DNA of 64,000 nucleotides from Kineosporia aurantiaca JCM 3230 (GCA_000719025.1 JODP01000011.1:62001-126000), one strand, 5' to 3'; shown: positions 8,735 through 17,789, numbered from the stretch's first letter. Numbers and translations: made by a program. Notes: generated by a model from the sequence alone, not told the origin.

Positions 8735-9589
8735 TCAGGGGGTCGGGGTCACCAGAGGTTTCAGGGATTCCGGGTCCAGTTCGGCCGTGGTGCGTCCGTC
8801 CGCGGCCTTCACCAGCAGCTGGTCGGTGTGCTCGTACTGGAAGACCCGGGCGGCCCCGGCGATCTTCGGGTTCTCGAACCAGGTGCCCGGGTACCGGCTC
8901 AGGGCCTGGTCGCCCTGACCGCAGGTGTCCTTGCGCTCGTCGCACTGGAACACCGTGCCGGTGAGGTCCAGCGTCCGGAGATCGAGGCGGCACAGCGCCG
9001 AGTCCGGTAGCGCCTGGGTACCGTCGTGACCGCAGTACAGATAGTCGCCGATCCCCATCATCCAGGTCATCTTCGCGGGCAGCGGGTAGGCGTGCACGAT
9101 CCGCCGAGTGCCGGCCGCGAACGCCAGAAGTTCGGTGTACTGGCCGTTCCGGCAGACCGGGTAAGCGCGATCCGCATCGACCGGGGCCAGGCAGCCGTCC
9201 GCCCCGAAACCCTTCACCGCGCGGAGGTCGGGGCGCACGAGTTCCAGGGTGATGGCCTGCTTGCCCACGGTCGAGAGGGCGGATTTCAGGACCTTCCCGG
9301 TGCGCTGCTTCGAGGTCAGGTCGGCGATCTGGGGATAGACCCCGTCCCGGGCCGCGTCCTCCGGCGACTGGCTCGAGGTCCCGCTCGGCACCACCGAGAC
9401 GGCCCGGTCCTGCTGCCTCCCGATCACCACACTGCCGACCAGCACCGCCAGGACGGCCAGGGCCGCGACCACCGGCACGACGAAGCGCAGCGGCCGGGGC
9501 CGCACCGACCTCGGCCGGTGTACCGCATGGGCGACCCGAGCATCCAGGTCGCGCAGAGCGTCCCCAATTCGATCGTCCAGGTTGCTCAT
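8735..9589 (-). CDS. Single-pass membrane protein, probable partner of the adjacent ECF sigma factor
   Basis: The 284-residue protein has a short N-terminal cytoplasmic part (DDRIGDALRDLDARVAHAVH), one hydrophobic segment at about residues 34-58 (FVVPVVAALAVLAVLVGSVVIG), and a long outer domain with several Cys. Its ATG shares one base with the stop of the ECF sigma gene upstream (TGATG), so translation is coupled. That position and topology are those of a membrane anti-sigma factor. It lacks the HxxxCxxC zinc motif of ZAS anti-sigmas, and I do not recognise the outer domain, so regulation of the sigma factor is inferred from context only. Confidence 0.75.
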   Translation of the reverse strand: MSNLDDRIGDALRDLDARVAHAVHRPRSVRPRPLRFVVPVVAALAVLAVLVGSVVIGRQQDRAVSVVPSGTSSQSPEDAARDGVYPQIADLTSKQRTGKVLKSALSTVGKQAITLELVRPDLRAVKGFGADGCLAPVDADRAYPVCRNGQYTELLAFAAGTRRIVHAYPLPAKMTWMMGIGDYLYCGHDGTQALPDSALCRLDLRTLDLTGTVFQCDERKDTCGQGDQALSRYPGTWFENPKIAGAARVFQYEHTDQLLVKAADGRTTAELDPESLKPLVTPTP

Positions 9590-10092
9590 CAGGACTCCTC
9601 TCCCAGGAGCCGGGCCAGGCGCGCGCGGGCCTTGAAGAGATGGGCCTTGGCGGTCCCCTCCGCACAGCCGAGGATCTCCGCGACCTCCTTCACGCTCCGG
9701 TCCTCCAAATAGGTCAGCACCACGGCCGCCCGCTGCTGCCGGGGCAACTGCCGGATCGCCGCCAGGACCGTCTCCACCTCTTCCGGCCCGGGCGGCAACG
9801 GCGGCGGCGTGTTGCCCAGCCGCAGCAGCGCGGCCGCCTCGGCCCGGGCCCGTCGCAGCCGCTTGGACGCCAGCTGGACGGTGACCCGCCGCAGCCAGGC
9901 GCCCGGCTTCTCGTACCCGGAGACGGTGTCCCAGTTCTGCCGGGCCTGCAGCAGCGCGTCCTGGGCGATGTCCTCCGCGGCGATCCGGCTACCGGAGACC
10001 GCTCCGGCCAGCGTCACCATGCGGGGGAACTCCCGCCGGTAGAACTCCTCGAACTCCAGGACCGTCCCCTTCGTACGTGGTGGTGCGGGCAT
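9589..10092 (-). CDS. ECF-family RNA polymerase sigma factor (SigE-like, 167 aa)
   Basis: The protein directs RNA polymerase to a small regulon. Region 2 runs from EFEEFYRREFPRMVTLAGAV through IAAEDIAQDALLQARQNW. Region 4 includes AAIRQLPRQQRAAVVLTYLE, with helix-turn-helix SVKEVAEILGCAEGTAKAHLFKARARL. At 167 residues it is a minimal ECF factor of the actinobacterial SigE-type group. I chose the ATG at 10092 because MPAPPRTKGTVLEFEEFY starts at the family N-terminus and a GGAAGG lies upstream on the minus strand; the open frame further upstream is antisense to folC. The stop overlaps the membrane protein start. Confidence 0.93.
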   Translation of the reverse strand: MPAPPRTKGTVLEFEEFYRREFPRMVTLAGAVSGSRIAAEDIAQDALLQARQNWDTVSGYEKPGAWLRRVTVQLASKRLRRARAEAAALLRLGNTPPPLPPGPEEVETVLAAIRQLPRQQRAAVVLTYLEDRSVKEVAEILGCAEGTAKAHLFKARARLARLLGEES

Positions 10093-10186
10093 CCGGACGA
10101 TCCTTCCCGTTGGAACCGCTTCATGACCATCCACAGCCGCTGGACAGGGTGCGGGTTTACCTCGGGGCGGCGGATAGGCTCGGGGC

Positions 10187-10222
10187 ATGAGTCGGTTCGA
10201 GTTCTCCGAGGTGGATCGCTGA
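10187..10222 (+). other. Possible 11-codon leader ORF overlapping the folC start
   Basis: ATG at 10187 opens MSRFEFSEVDR and stops at TGA 10220-10222, whose A is the first base of the folC ATG. The GAGGTGG that serves as folC ribosome-binding site lies inside this frame. The TGATG junction suggests possible translational coupling, but the upstream Shine-Dalgarno for the leader is weak and the frame is short, so chance is quite possible. Confidence 0.3.
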
Positions 10223-11655
10223 TGGCGCGGGTGGCGGGACACGGTCCGCAGCGCGACGCGAAGGACACCGAGGCTGCCGAGGCGCTCCAGCGGCGGACCA
10301 CCGAGGTCTACAAGGAGATCCTGGACCGGGCCCCGGAGCACGACCTGGTGCCCAGCCTGGACCGGATCCAGGCGGTGGCCGAACTGCTCGGCGACCCGCA
10401 GCGGGCGTTCGAGGCGATCCACGTGACCGGCACGAACGGCAAGACCTCGACCACCCGGATGATCGAGCGGCTGCTGCGTGAGCACGGCCTGCGCACCGGC
10501 CGGTTCACCAGCCCGCACCTGACCGACGTGCGCGAGCGGATCTCGCTGGACGGTGAGCCGATCGGCCAGGAGCGCTTCGTCGAGGTCTACGACGAGATCA
10601 AGCCCTACCTGGACCTGGTCGACGCGCGCAACGCCGAGGCCGGCAACCCGCGGCTGACCTACTTCGAGGTGCTGGTCGCCCTGGCCTACGCCGCCTTCGC
10701 CGACACCCCGGTGGACGTGGCCGCGGTCGAGGTCGGGCTGGGCGGCTCCTGGGACGCGACCAACATCATCGACGCCCGGGTCGCGGTGATCACCCCGATC
10801 GGCATCGACCACGAGCGCTTCCTCGGGCACGACGTGGCGACCATCGCCAAGGAGAAGTCCGGGATCATCAAACCCGATGCGATCGCGGTGTTCTCGGAGC
10901 AGTCCGCCGAGGCCGACGACGTGCTGCTGGCCAAGGCCGCCGAGCTCGGCGTCACCGTGTTCCGCCAGGGCCACGACTTCGGCGTGAGCACCCGCGAGGT
11001 CGCCGTCGGCGGGCAGGTGCTGACCATCCAGGGCGCGGCCGCGGTCTACCCGGACATCTTCCTTCCGCTGCACGGCGAGCACCAGGCCCAGAACGCGGCC
11101 ACCGCGCTGGCCGCGGTCGAGGCGTTCCTGCTCTCCGACGGCCGGGACTGGTCGAGCACCGACAACTCCCGCGAGGGCTCCGGCCTGGACATCGACGTGG
11201 TCCGCGCGGCCTTCGCCGACACCAGCTCGCCGGGCCGCCTGGAGGTGGTCCGGCGCAGCCCGACCGTGCTGATCGATGCCGCCCACAACCCCTCCGGTGC
11301 ACAGGTTCTCGCCGACAGCCTGGAGGAGGCGTTCGGCTTCAGCCGGCTCGTCGGGGTGGTGGCCGTGCTGGAGGACAAGGACGCGGAGGGCATCCTCGGC
11401 GCGCTCGAGCCGGTGCTCGAGGAGGTCGTCATCACCCGCACCTCCTCGCCCCGGGCGATGGAGCCGGACGAGCTCACCGAGATCGCCGAGGACGTGTTCG
11501 GCGAGGACCGGGTCTCCACCTTCTACCGGCTGGACGACGCGCTCGACTACGCCATGGGCAAGGCCGAGGAGGGCGGGATGATCGGCGGCGGGGTGCTGGC
11601 TACCGGCTCGGTCACGATGGCGGCGGACGTGCGGCGGCTGTTCCGGATCCGCTGA
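10222..11655 (+). CDS. folC: Bifunctional folylpolyglutamate / dihydrofolate synthase
   Basis: FolC adds glutamate to dihydropteroate or to folates with ATP, in the cytoplasm. The 477-residue protein has the Mur-ligase P-loop VTGTNGKTST (GTNGKTS at 70-76) and the folate-binding FTSPHLTDVRERISLDGEPI. The central motifs are EVGLGGSWDATN and ITPIGIDHERFLGHDVATIAKEKSGIIK. The C-terminal domain contains DAAHNPSGAQVL. Length is normal for actinobacterial FolC. The ATG at 10222 follows GAGGTGGA at 7 bases. In related genomes a DUF4233 gene and ndk follow directly; here they are about 12 and 15 kb away. Confidence 0.96.
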   Translation: MARVAGHGPQRDAKDTEAAEALQRRTTEVYKEILDRAPEHDLVPSLDRIQAVAELLGDPQRAFEAIHVTGTNGKTSTTRMIERLLREHGLRTGRFTSPHLTDVRERISLDGEPIGQERFVEVYDEIKPYLDLVDARNAEAGNPRLTYFEVLVALAYAAFADTPVDVAAVEVGLGGSWDATNIIDARVAVITPIGIDHERFLGHDVATIAKEKSGIIKPDAIAVFSEQSAEADDVLLAKAAELGVTVFRQGHDFGVSTREVAVGGQVLTIQGAAAVYPDIFLPLHGEHQAQNAATALAAVEAFLLSDGRDWSSTDNSREGSGLDIDVVRAAFADTSSPGRLEVVRRSPTVLIDAAHNPSGAQVLADSLEEAFGFSRLVGVVAVLEDKDAEGILGALEPVLEEVVITRTSSPRAMEPDELTEIAEDVFGEDRVSTFYRLDDALDYAMGKAEEGGMIGGGVLATGSVTMAADVRRLFRIR

Positions 11656-11684
11656 GGACCGCTCGGCGGACCTTTTGGTTTTTT
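11656..11684 (+). terminator. Intrinsic terminator after folC
   Basis: A small stem, GG-A-CCGC with TCG loop and GCGG-A-CC, starts right after the folC stop and is followed by TTTTGGTTTTTT. A T-rich tail is rare in this GC-rich DNA, which makes a genuine Rho-independent terminator likely even though the stem has one mismatch. Confidence 0.65.
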
Positions 11685-11737
11685 GTGGGCGAAGTTCTTC
11701 ACAGAATGGGCGAAGCCTGGCTACTGTCCCTCACAGG

Positions 11738-11755
11738 CGCTACACAGGGGTAGCG
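11738..11755 (+). promoter_or_regulatory. Inverted repeat upstream of the ROK regulator gene
   Basis: CGCTAC-ACAGGG-GTAGCG is a perfect 6+6 inverted repeat ending 28 bases before the regulator start. Position and symmetry suit an operator, possibly for autoregulation by the ROK protein; this is inference. Confidence 0.45.
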
Positions 11756-11783
11756 ACCGGATACGGGCGGGGAGGTCGGCATC

Positions 11784-12977
11784 GTGGCTCGGGTCGGCGC
11801 TCGTCCGGAAAACCGCCATCAGGCCCGGCTTCTGCGGCTGCTGAGGGACAGCGGACCGCAGTCCCGGGCCGAGCTCGGTGATGCGGTCGAGCTGTCCAAG
11901 TCCAAGGTCGCGATCGAGGTCGAGCGGCTGGCCGAGCTGGGCCTGGTGGACGTGGTCGGGCTGGCCGCCTCGCGCGGCGGGCGGCGCTCGCAGATGGTCG
12001 CGCTGGCCCGGAGCCTGCGCTTCGTCGGCATCGACATCGGGGCGACCTCGATCGACGTCGCCGTGCTGGACGGTGAGCTGAACCTGCTCGGGCAGGCCCG
12101 GGCCGAGACCGACGTGCGGCTCGGCCCCGGTCCGGTGCTGGAGCAGGTGATCGATCTGGTCGGCAAGGTCCGGGCCGACCACAGCGGCTCGATCACCGGG
12201 GTCGGGGTCGGGGTGCCCGGTCCGGTCAGCCAGGCCGAGGGCGCGCTGGTCGCGCCGCCGATCATGCCCGGCTGGAGCCGGTTCCCGATCCGCGACGAGC
12301 TCGGCGCGGCGCTCGGCGCCCCGGTGATGGTCGACAACGATGTGAACGTGATGGCCCTCGGCGAACTGCACGCGGGCACCGCGCGGAGCGTGCGGGACCT
12401 GCTCTTCGTCAAGATCGGCACCGGCATCGGCTGCGGCATCGTGGTCGGCGGGGAGATCTACCGCGGGGTGAACGGCTCGGCCGGGGACATCGGGCACATC
12501 CAGGTGGATGCGCACGGCCACGGTCCGGTCTGCGCCTGCGGCAACACCGGCTGCCTGGAGGCCACCTTCGGCGGCGCGGCCCTGGCCCGGGATGCCGAGG
12601 CGGCCGCGCGGGCCGGGCGCTCGGACTGGCTGGCCGGACGACTGGCCGCCGGAAAGCCGCTCTCCGCCGACGATGTCGGGCAGGCGGCGGCGGCCGGCGA
12701 CCCGGTCAGCATCGCCCTGATCCGCGACGGCGGCACCCGCATCGGTCAGGTGCTGGCCTCGCTGGTGAGCTTCTTCAACCCCGGTCTGGTGGTGATCGGG
12801 GGCGGCGTGGCCGGACTCGGTCATCCGCTGCTGGCCGAGATCCGCAGTGTGGTGTACCGCCGCTCGCTGCCCCTGGCGACCGGCAATCTGCCCATCGTCC
12901 TGTCCGAGCTCGGCGGCACCGCGGGAGTGGTCGGTGCCGGGCGGCTCGTCTCCGACTCGGTTCTCTCCACCAACTAG
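11784..12977 (+). CDS. ROK family transcriptional regulator
   Basis: ROK proteins of this type are sugar-responsive repressors combining a DNA-binding domain with a kinase-like fold. In this 397-residue protein an N-terminal winged helix (ARLLRLLRDSGPQSRAELGDAVELSKSK) is followed by the ASKHA-type fold starting at VGIDIGATSIDVAVLDG. The ROK zinc-site signature CACGNTGCLE is at about residues 250-259. It is the first gene of the sugar island and ends 44 bases before the ABC importer, so it probably regulates that operon. The GTG start is preceded by GGGGAGG. The inducing sugar is not identifiable. Confidence 0.92.
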   Translation: MARVGARPENRHQARLLRLLRDSGPQSRAELGDAVELSKSKVAIEVERLAELGLVDVVGLAASRGGRRSQMVALARSLRFVGIDIGATSIDVAVLDGELNLLGQARAETDVRLGPGPVLEQVIDLVGKVRADHSGSITGVGVGVPGPVSQAEGALVAPPIMPGWSRFPIRDELGAALGAPVMVDNDVNVMALGELHAGTARSVRDLLFVKIGTGIGCGIVVGGEIYRGVNGSAGDIGHIQVDAHGHGPVCACGNTGCLEATFGGAALARDAEAAARAGRSDWLAGRLAAGKPLSADDVGQAAAAGDPVSIALIRDGGTRIGQVLASLVSFFNPGLVVIGGGVAGLGHPLLAEIRSVVYRRSLPLATGNLPIVLSELGGTAGVVGAGRLVSDSVLSTN

Positions 12978-13021
12978 AACACTTTCAGCACGTCCCGCTT
13001 GACCTCGACGAGGAGGCCACC

Positions 13022-14536
13022 ATGGACGACGACGGGCTGTTGCGCATGCGCGGCATCGTCAAGCAGTTCCCCGGAGTGCGGGCCCTGGACGGCGTCGACC
13101 TGGACGTCGCCGCGGGGCAGGTGCACTGTCTTCTCGGCCAGAACGGGGCCGGGAAGTCCACCCTGATCAAGGTTCTCGCCGGAGCCCATCGGCCGGACGA
13201 GGGCAGCATCCGCTGGGCCGGTGAGGAGGTGACGTTCTCCTCGCCGGCGTCGGCCATCCAGCGCGGCATCGCCACCATCTATCAGGAACTCGACCTGGTG
13301 CCGGGGCTTTCGGTGGCGGACAACCTCTACCTCGGGCACGAGAATGCCGTGGGCGGGTTCGTCCGGCGGGGGGCGCAGGGCGCCGAGGCGCGGAAAGTCC
13401 TGCAGAAACTGGGGCATCCGGAGATTCCGGTGAGCCGCGAAGTCGGCCGGCTCTCGGCGGCGCAGCAGCAGATCGTCAGCCTGGCCCGGGCGCTGGCCCG
13501 GGACGCCCGGCTGATCGTGATGGACGAGCCGTCCGCGGTGCTGGCCCACGACGAGGTGGCGAACCTGTTCCGGGTGATCCACGACCTGATCGCCGAAGGG
13601 GTTGCGGTGGTCTACATCTCGCACCGGCTGGAGGAGATCCGGCAGATCGGCGATGTGGTCACGGTGCTCAAGGACGGACGCACGGTGGCCACCGGGTTGC
13701 CGGCGTCGAGTACCCCTACCGCCCAATTGGTCTCGCTGATGACCGGGCGGCGGGTGGAGTACCTGTTCCCTCCGCGGACGGTTTCCGCCCTTGCGGACGA
13801 GCCCTTGCTGAAGGTCGAGAACCTCGGCCTGAAGGGTTCCTTCGAAGCGGTCTCGCTGGCCGTCCGGCCCGGCGAGATCGTCGGCCTGGCCGGTCTGGTC
13901 GGGGCGGGACGGTCCGAAGTCCTGGAGACGATCTACGGGGCCCGCCGCCGGACATCCGGTTCGGTTTCGATGCACGGCCGCTCGCTGCCGGCCGGGTCGG
14001 TGCGGGCCGCGGTGAAGGCGGGCATGGGCCTGGCCCCGGAGGAACGCAAGAGCCAGGCCCTGCTGCTGGGGGAGCCGGTCGCCCGGAACGTCACCCTGGC
14101 CTCGCTCTCCCGGATGACGAAAAGGGTTCCGGGCTGGCTGGACCGGCGTCGTGAGAGGATTACGGCCGAGGAGGCGACTTCGGGCCTGGAGGTTCGCCCG
14201 GCCGACGTCACAAGAGCCGTGCGGACCCTGTCCGGGGGCAATCAGCAGAAGGTGGTGCTGGCCCGCTGGCTGCTCGGTGAGACCCGGCTGCTGCTGCTCG
14301 ACGAGCCCACCCGCGGCGTCGACGTCGGGGCCCGGTCCGAGATCTACGCGCTGATCCGCAGGCTGGCGGACTCCGGGATGGGGGTGCTGCTGGTCTCCAG
14401 CGAGGTGCCCGAGGTGCTCGGCCTGGCCGACCGGGTGCTGGTCATGCGCGAGGGCCGGGTGGTGCACACCGCCCCGGCCGGCGAACTGGACGAGCACCGG
14501 GTGCTCGACCTGGTGATGGAAGGAAGCCTGCGATGA
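13022..14536 (+). CDS. Sugar ABC transporter, ATP-binding subunit (RbsA-like, two ABC domains)
   Basis: This 504-residue protein energises import of a monosaccharide, sitting on the inner face of the membrane with the permease encoded next. It has two tandem ABC modules, as in RbsA, MglA and XylG. The first has GQNGAGKST, signature LSAAQQQ and Walker B LIVMDEPSA. The second has a degenerate Walker A, GLVGAGRSE, signature LSGGNQQKV and Walker B LLLLDEPTR. A degenerate second site is normal for the CUT2 class. The ATG at 13022 has GAGGAGG upstream, and the stop overlaps the permease start by ATGA. The substrate cannot be named. Confidence 0.95.
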   Translation: MDDDGLLRMRGIVKQFPGVRALDGVDLDVAAGQVHCLLGQNGAGKSTLIKVLAGAHRPDEGSIRWAGEEVTFSSPASAIQRGIATIYQELDLVPGLSVADNLYLGHENAVGGFVRRGAQGAEARKVLQKLGHPEIPVSREVGRLSAAQQQIVSLARALARDARLIVMDEPSAVLAHDEVANLFRVIHDLIAEGVAVVYISHRLEEIRQIGDVVTVLKDGRTVATGLPASSTPTAQLVSLMTGRRVEYLFPPRTVSALADEPLLKVENLGLKGSFEAVSLAVRPGEIVGLAGLVGAGRSEVLETIYGARRRTSGSVSMHGRSLPAGSVRAAVKAGMGLAPEERKSQALLLGEPVARNVTLASLSRMTKRVPGWLDRRRERITAEEATSGLEVRPADVTRAVRTLSGGNQQKVVLARWLLGETRLLLLDEPTRGVDVGARSEIYALIRRLADSGMGVLLVSSEVPEVLGLADRVLVMREGRVVHTAPAGELDEHRVLDLVMEGSLR

Positions 14537-15522
14537 GCGTCTCCACGGCCCCGCCCGTAACCCGGGAACCGAACCTGCTGGCCCGGCTGCGCGGCACCGA
14601 GGTGCGCAACCTCGGCCTGGTCGCCGTCCTGCTGATCCTGGCCGTGATCGGCGCGGTCACCAGCGACAACTTCCTGACTACCGACAATCTCGAGAACATC
14701 CTGGTCAGCTCGTCGGTGATCGGGGTGGTGACGGTCGGCATGACGTTCGTGATCATCGGCGGCGGGATCGACCTCTCGGTCGGCGCGATCGTGGCCCTGG
14801 CCTCGGTCTGGGCCACCACGCTGGCCACCCAGGCGCACGGGCCGTGGATGATGGCGCTCTGCGCGCTCCTGGTCGGGGCCGGCGCCGGGCTGGTGAACGG
14901 GCTGCTGATCGCCTACGGCCGGCTGGTCCCGTTCATCGTCACCCTGGCCATGCTGGTCTCGGCCCGGGGCCTGGCCGCCCGGATCGCCGACAACCGCACC
15001 CAGGTGGTCCGGGAGCAGCCGATCAAGGACCTGGCCACCACCGACGTCCTCGGGATCCCGCTCCTGGTGCTGATTCTCGCCGTGGTGGCGGTGATCGGCT
15101 GGGTGCTGCTGAACCGCACCACGTTCGGCCGGCGGACCTTCGCGATCGGCGGCAACGCCGAGGCCGCCCGGCTGGCCGGGATCGATGTCCGGCGCAGCAC
15201 CGCCCTGCTCTACGTGCTCTCCGGAACCTGCTGCGGGATCGCCGCGATCATGCTCCTGGCCCGCACCACCACCGGCTCCAGCACCCACGGGAACCTCTAC
15301 GAGCTGGACGCGATCGCGGCCGTGATCATCGGCGGCACGTTGCTCATCGGCGGGCGCGGCACCCTGGTCGGCTCGATCCTCGGGGTGCTGGTCTTCACCA
15401 CGATCACCAACATCTTCATCCTGAACAACCTGGCCACCGAGACCCAGAACATCGCCAAGGGCCTGATCATCGTGGCCGCGGTCCTGTTGCAGCGCCGGGC
15501 GGACCGGGACCGCACGACCTGA
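14533..15522 (+). CDS. Sugar ABC transporter, permease subunit (RbsC-like)
   Basis: This 329-residue integral membrane permease of the CUT2/ribose class probably has 8-10 transmembrane helices. Family landmarks are the VGMTFVIIGGGIDLSVGAIVAL helix region, the RTTFGRRTFAIGGNAEAARLAGI cytoplasmic loop that contacts the ATPase, and IIGGTLLIGGRGTLVGSILG near the end. The start codon lies within the end of the ATPase gene (ATGA), so the two are translationally coupled. It forms the membrane channel of the same importer. Confidence 0.95.
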   Translation: MSVSTAPPVTREPNLLARLRGTEVRNLGLVAVLLILAVIGAVTSDNFLTTDNLENILVSSSVIGVVTVGMTFVIIGGGIDLSVGAIVALASVWATTLATQAHGPWMMALCALLVGAGAGLVNGLLIAYGRLVPFIVTLAMLVSARGLAARIADNRTQVVREQPIKDLATTDVLGIPLLVLILAVVAVIGWVLLNRTTFGRRTFAIGGNAEAARLAGIDVRRSTALLYVLSGTCCGIAAIMLLARTTTGSSTHGNLYELDAIAAVIIGGTLLIGGRGTLVGSILGVLVFTTITNIFILNNLATETQNIAKGLIIVAAVLLQRRADRDRTT

Positions 15523-15561
15523 CCGCAAGCGTCCATCATCGGAAACCAACGGAGGCTCCCC

Positions 15562-16623
15562 ATGGACCCACACACGCTCAACCGCCGGCGCCTGTTCGTC
15601 GGCTCCGGCCTGCTCGGCGCGGGCGCCCTGCTCGCCGCCTGCACCAGCAACGAGCCCGACGACGAGCCGGCCACCGGGACCCAGGCCGCGGCGAGCACCG
15701 GCAGCGGCAACGACCAGCCCGGGCCGGACGTGGTGATCGGGTTCAGCGCCCCGGCGGCCGACCACGGCTGGATCGGCGCGATCACCACCAAGGCGGCCGA
15801 CGAGGCCAAGAAGTACCCCGACGTGGAGTTGCGGGCGGTCGAGGGCAGCAGCGACGTGAACCAGCAGATCTCCCAGGTGGAGACCCTGATCAGCCGCAAG
15901 GTCGACGTGCTGGTGATCCTGCCGTTCGACGGCAACGCGCTGACCGAGGTCGGGATCAAGGCGATGGCGGCCGGGATCCAGGTGATCAACCTGGACCGGG
16001 TGTTCTCCTCCCCGCGCGGGGCCCGCACCTGGATCGGCGGCGACAACTACGGGATGGGCGCCGCCGCGGGCTATTACATCGCCCAGCAGCTCACCGCCAA
16101 GGGCGTCCGGAACCCGGTGATCACCGAGGTCCAGGGTATCGCCGACCTCCCGCTCACCCAGGACCGCAGCAAGGGCTTCGCCGAGGCCCTGGCCACTGCC
16201 GGGTTCAAGGTCGCGAACAAGGTCAGCGCCCAGTTCACGGTCGAGTCCGGGCAGCAGGTGACCAGCAACCTGCTGCAGGCGGCACCGAAGATCGACGCGC
16301 TCTGGAACCACGACGACGACCAGGGCCTGGGGGTGCTGGCGGCGATCGAGCAGGCCGGCCGGGACGAGTTCATCATGGTCGGCGGGGCCGGCTCGAAGAA
16401 CATGATGGACCTGATCAAGGCCGACTCCGGGGTGATGAAGGCGACCGTCACCTATCCACCGAGCATGGCCGCCTCGGCGGTCCGGCTGGCCCGCCTGGTC
16501 GGCCAGAACAAGGGCATGAGCGACCTGGTGGAGCTCGGCGTCCCGGCCTCGATCACGCTGACCAGCGAGACCGTGACGAAGGAGAACGTGGACTCCTACC
16601 TTCCCCTCGGTTTCGAGTCCTGA
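15562..16623 (+). CDS. Sugar ABC transporter, substrate-binding lipoprotein
   Basis: This 353-residue solute-binding protein of the periplasmic-binding-protein 1 type captures the sugar outside the membrane for the importer encoded just upstream. The N-terminus NRRRLFVGSGLLGAGALLAAC has both a twin-arginine-like motif and a lipobox (LLAAC), so it is likely a membrane-anchored lipoprotein, possibly Tat-exported. The mature domain shows typical features such as VETLISRKVDVLVILPFDGNAL and DALWNHDDDQGLGVLAAIEQAG. GGAGG lies at 15551-15555. Its TGA overlaps the ATG of the dehydrogenase gene (TGATG). Confidence 0.94.
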   Translation: MDPHTLNRRRLFVGSGLLGAGALLAACTSNEPDDEPATGTQAAASTGSGNDQPGPDVVIGFSAPAADHGWIGAITTKAADEAKKYPDVELRAVEGSSDVNQQISQVETLISRKVDVLVILPFDGNALTEVGIKAMAAGIQVINLDRVFSSPRGARTWIGGDNYGMGAAAGYYIAQQLTAKGVRNPVITEVQGIADLPLTQDRSKGFAEALATAGFKVANKVSAQFTVESGQQVTSNLLQAAPKIDALWNHDDDQGLGVLAAIEQAGRDEFIMVGGAGSKNMMDLIKADSGVMKATVTYPPSMAASAVRLARLVGQNKGMSDLVELGVPASITLTSETVTKENVDSYLPLGFES

Positions 16624-17789
16624 TGGCCGGTACCACCTTGGGGGTCGGCCTGATCGGCTACGCGTTCATGGGCGCCGCGCACTCCCAGGCCTGGCGCTCG
16701 GCCGGGCACTTCTTCGACCTGCCGCTGACCGCCCGGATGACCGCGATCTGCGGGCGCGACCGGGCCGCGACCGAGGCGGCGGCGGTGAAACTGGGCTGGG
16801 AGAGCGCGGAGACGGACTGGCGGGCGCTGATCGCGCGGGACGACATCCAGCTGGTCGACATCTGCTCGACCGGTGACACCCACGCCGAGATCGCCGTCGC
16901 CGCGCTGGCCGCGGGCAAGCACGTGCTCTGCGAGAAGCCACTGGCCAACACCGTGGCCGAGGCCGAGCGGATGGTGGCGGCGGCCCGGGCGGCCCGGGTC
17001 CACGGGGTCCGGTCGATGGTCGGCTTCAACTACCGCCGGGTGCCGGCCATCGCCCTGGCCCGCCGGCTGGTGGCCGAGGGCCGGCTCGGGCGGATCCGCC
17101 ACGTGCGCGCCCAGTACCTCCAGGACTGGATCATCGATCCGCAGTTCCCGCTGGTCTGGCGGCTTCAGGCGGAACGGGCGGGCAGCGGGGCGCTGGGCGA
17201 CATCGGCGCCCATATCGTGGACGCCACCCAGTTCATCGTCGGGGACACGCTGGCCGGGGTCACCGGACTGACCGAAACCTTCGTCAAGGAGCGTCCTCTG
17301 GTCGGATCCCCTTCCCGGACGGGCCCGGTGACGGTGGACGACGCGGCGCTCTTCATCGGCCGGTTCACCGGCGGTGCGCTCGGCTCGTTCGAGGCCACCC
17401 GGTTCGCCGGGGGCCGCAAGAACTCCATCCGGATCGAGGTCAACGGCAGCCTCGGCAGCCTGGCGTTCGACTTCGAGGCGATGAACGAGCTGCACCTGTT
17501 CGACGGCACCGCCGGCCCCGAGACCGGCGGTTTCACCCGGATCCTGGTGACCGAGCCCGAGCACCCCTACCTGCGGGCCTGGTGGCCGGCCGGGCATCTG
17601 CTGGGCTACGAGCACTCGTTCACCCACGAGATCGCCGACCTGCTCACCCATCTCGCGAACGGGACCGACCCGGAGCCGTCCTTCGAGGACGGCCTGCAGG
17701 TGCAGCAGGTGCTGGCCGCGGTGGCCGAGTCCGCTGCCGCCGGCTCGCACTGGCGCGAGCTGCCCGCGGCGACCCGCAACGCCGCCTAG
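16623..17789 (+). CDS. Gfo/Idh/MocA family oxidoreductase
   Basis: This 388-residue NAD(P)-dependent dehydrogenase is of the family that oxidises sugars or cyclitols such as inositol. The Rossmann motif GLIGYAFMG is near residues 8-16, and the family signature CEKPLA starts at Cys103. The C-terminal alpha/beta domain carries GDIGAHIVDATQFIVGD, whose Asp and His are the usual catalytic region. The ATG shares a base with the stop of the binding-protein gene, so it belongs to the same operon and probably performs the first catabolic step on the imported substrate. The true sugar is unknown. Confidence 0.93.
   Translation: MAGTTLGVGLIGYAFMGAAHSQAWRSAGHFFDLPLTARMTAICGRDRAATEAAAVKLGWESAETDWRALIARDDIQLVDICSTGDTHAEIAVAALAAGKHVLCEKPLANTVAEAERMVAAARAARVHGVRSMVGFNYRRVPAIALARRLVAEGRLGRIRHVRAQYLQDWIIDPQFPLVWRLQAERAGSGALGDIGAHIVDATQFIVGDTLAGVTGLTETFVKERPLVGSPSRTGPVTVDDAALFIGRFTGGALGSFEATRFAGGRKNSIRIEVNGSLGSLAFDFEAMNELHLFDGTAGPETGGFTRILVTEPEHPYLRAWWPAGHLLGYEHSFTHEIADLLTHLANGTDPEPSFEDGLQVQQVLAAVAESAAAGSHWRELPAATRNAA

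Noticed and set aside
8735..9589. Classical zinc-binding anti-sigma factor (ZAS family)
   Set aside because: The N-terminus lacks HxxxCxxC; only the position next to the sigma gene supports an anti-sigma role.
10187..10222. Leader peptide controlling folC by attenuation
   Set aside because: The short frame and TGATG overlap are real, but there is no run of a regulatory codon, no attenuator hairpin, and a weak RBS. Kept as a low-confidence feature, not as an attenuator.
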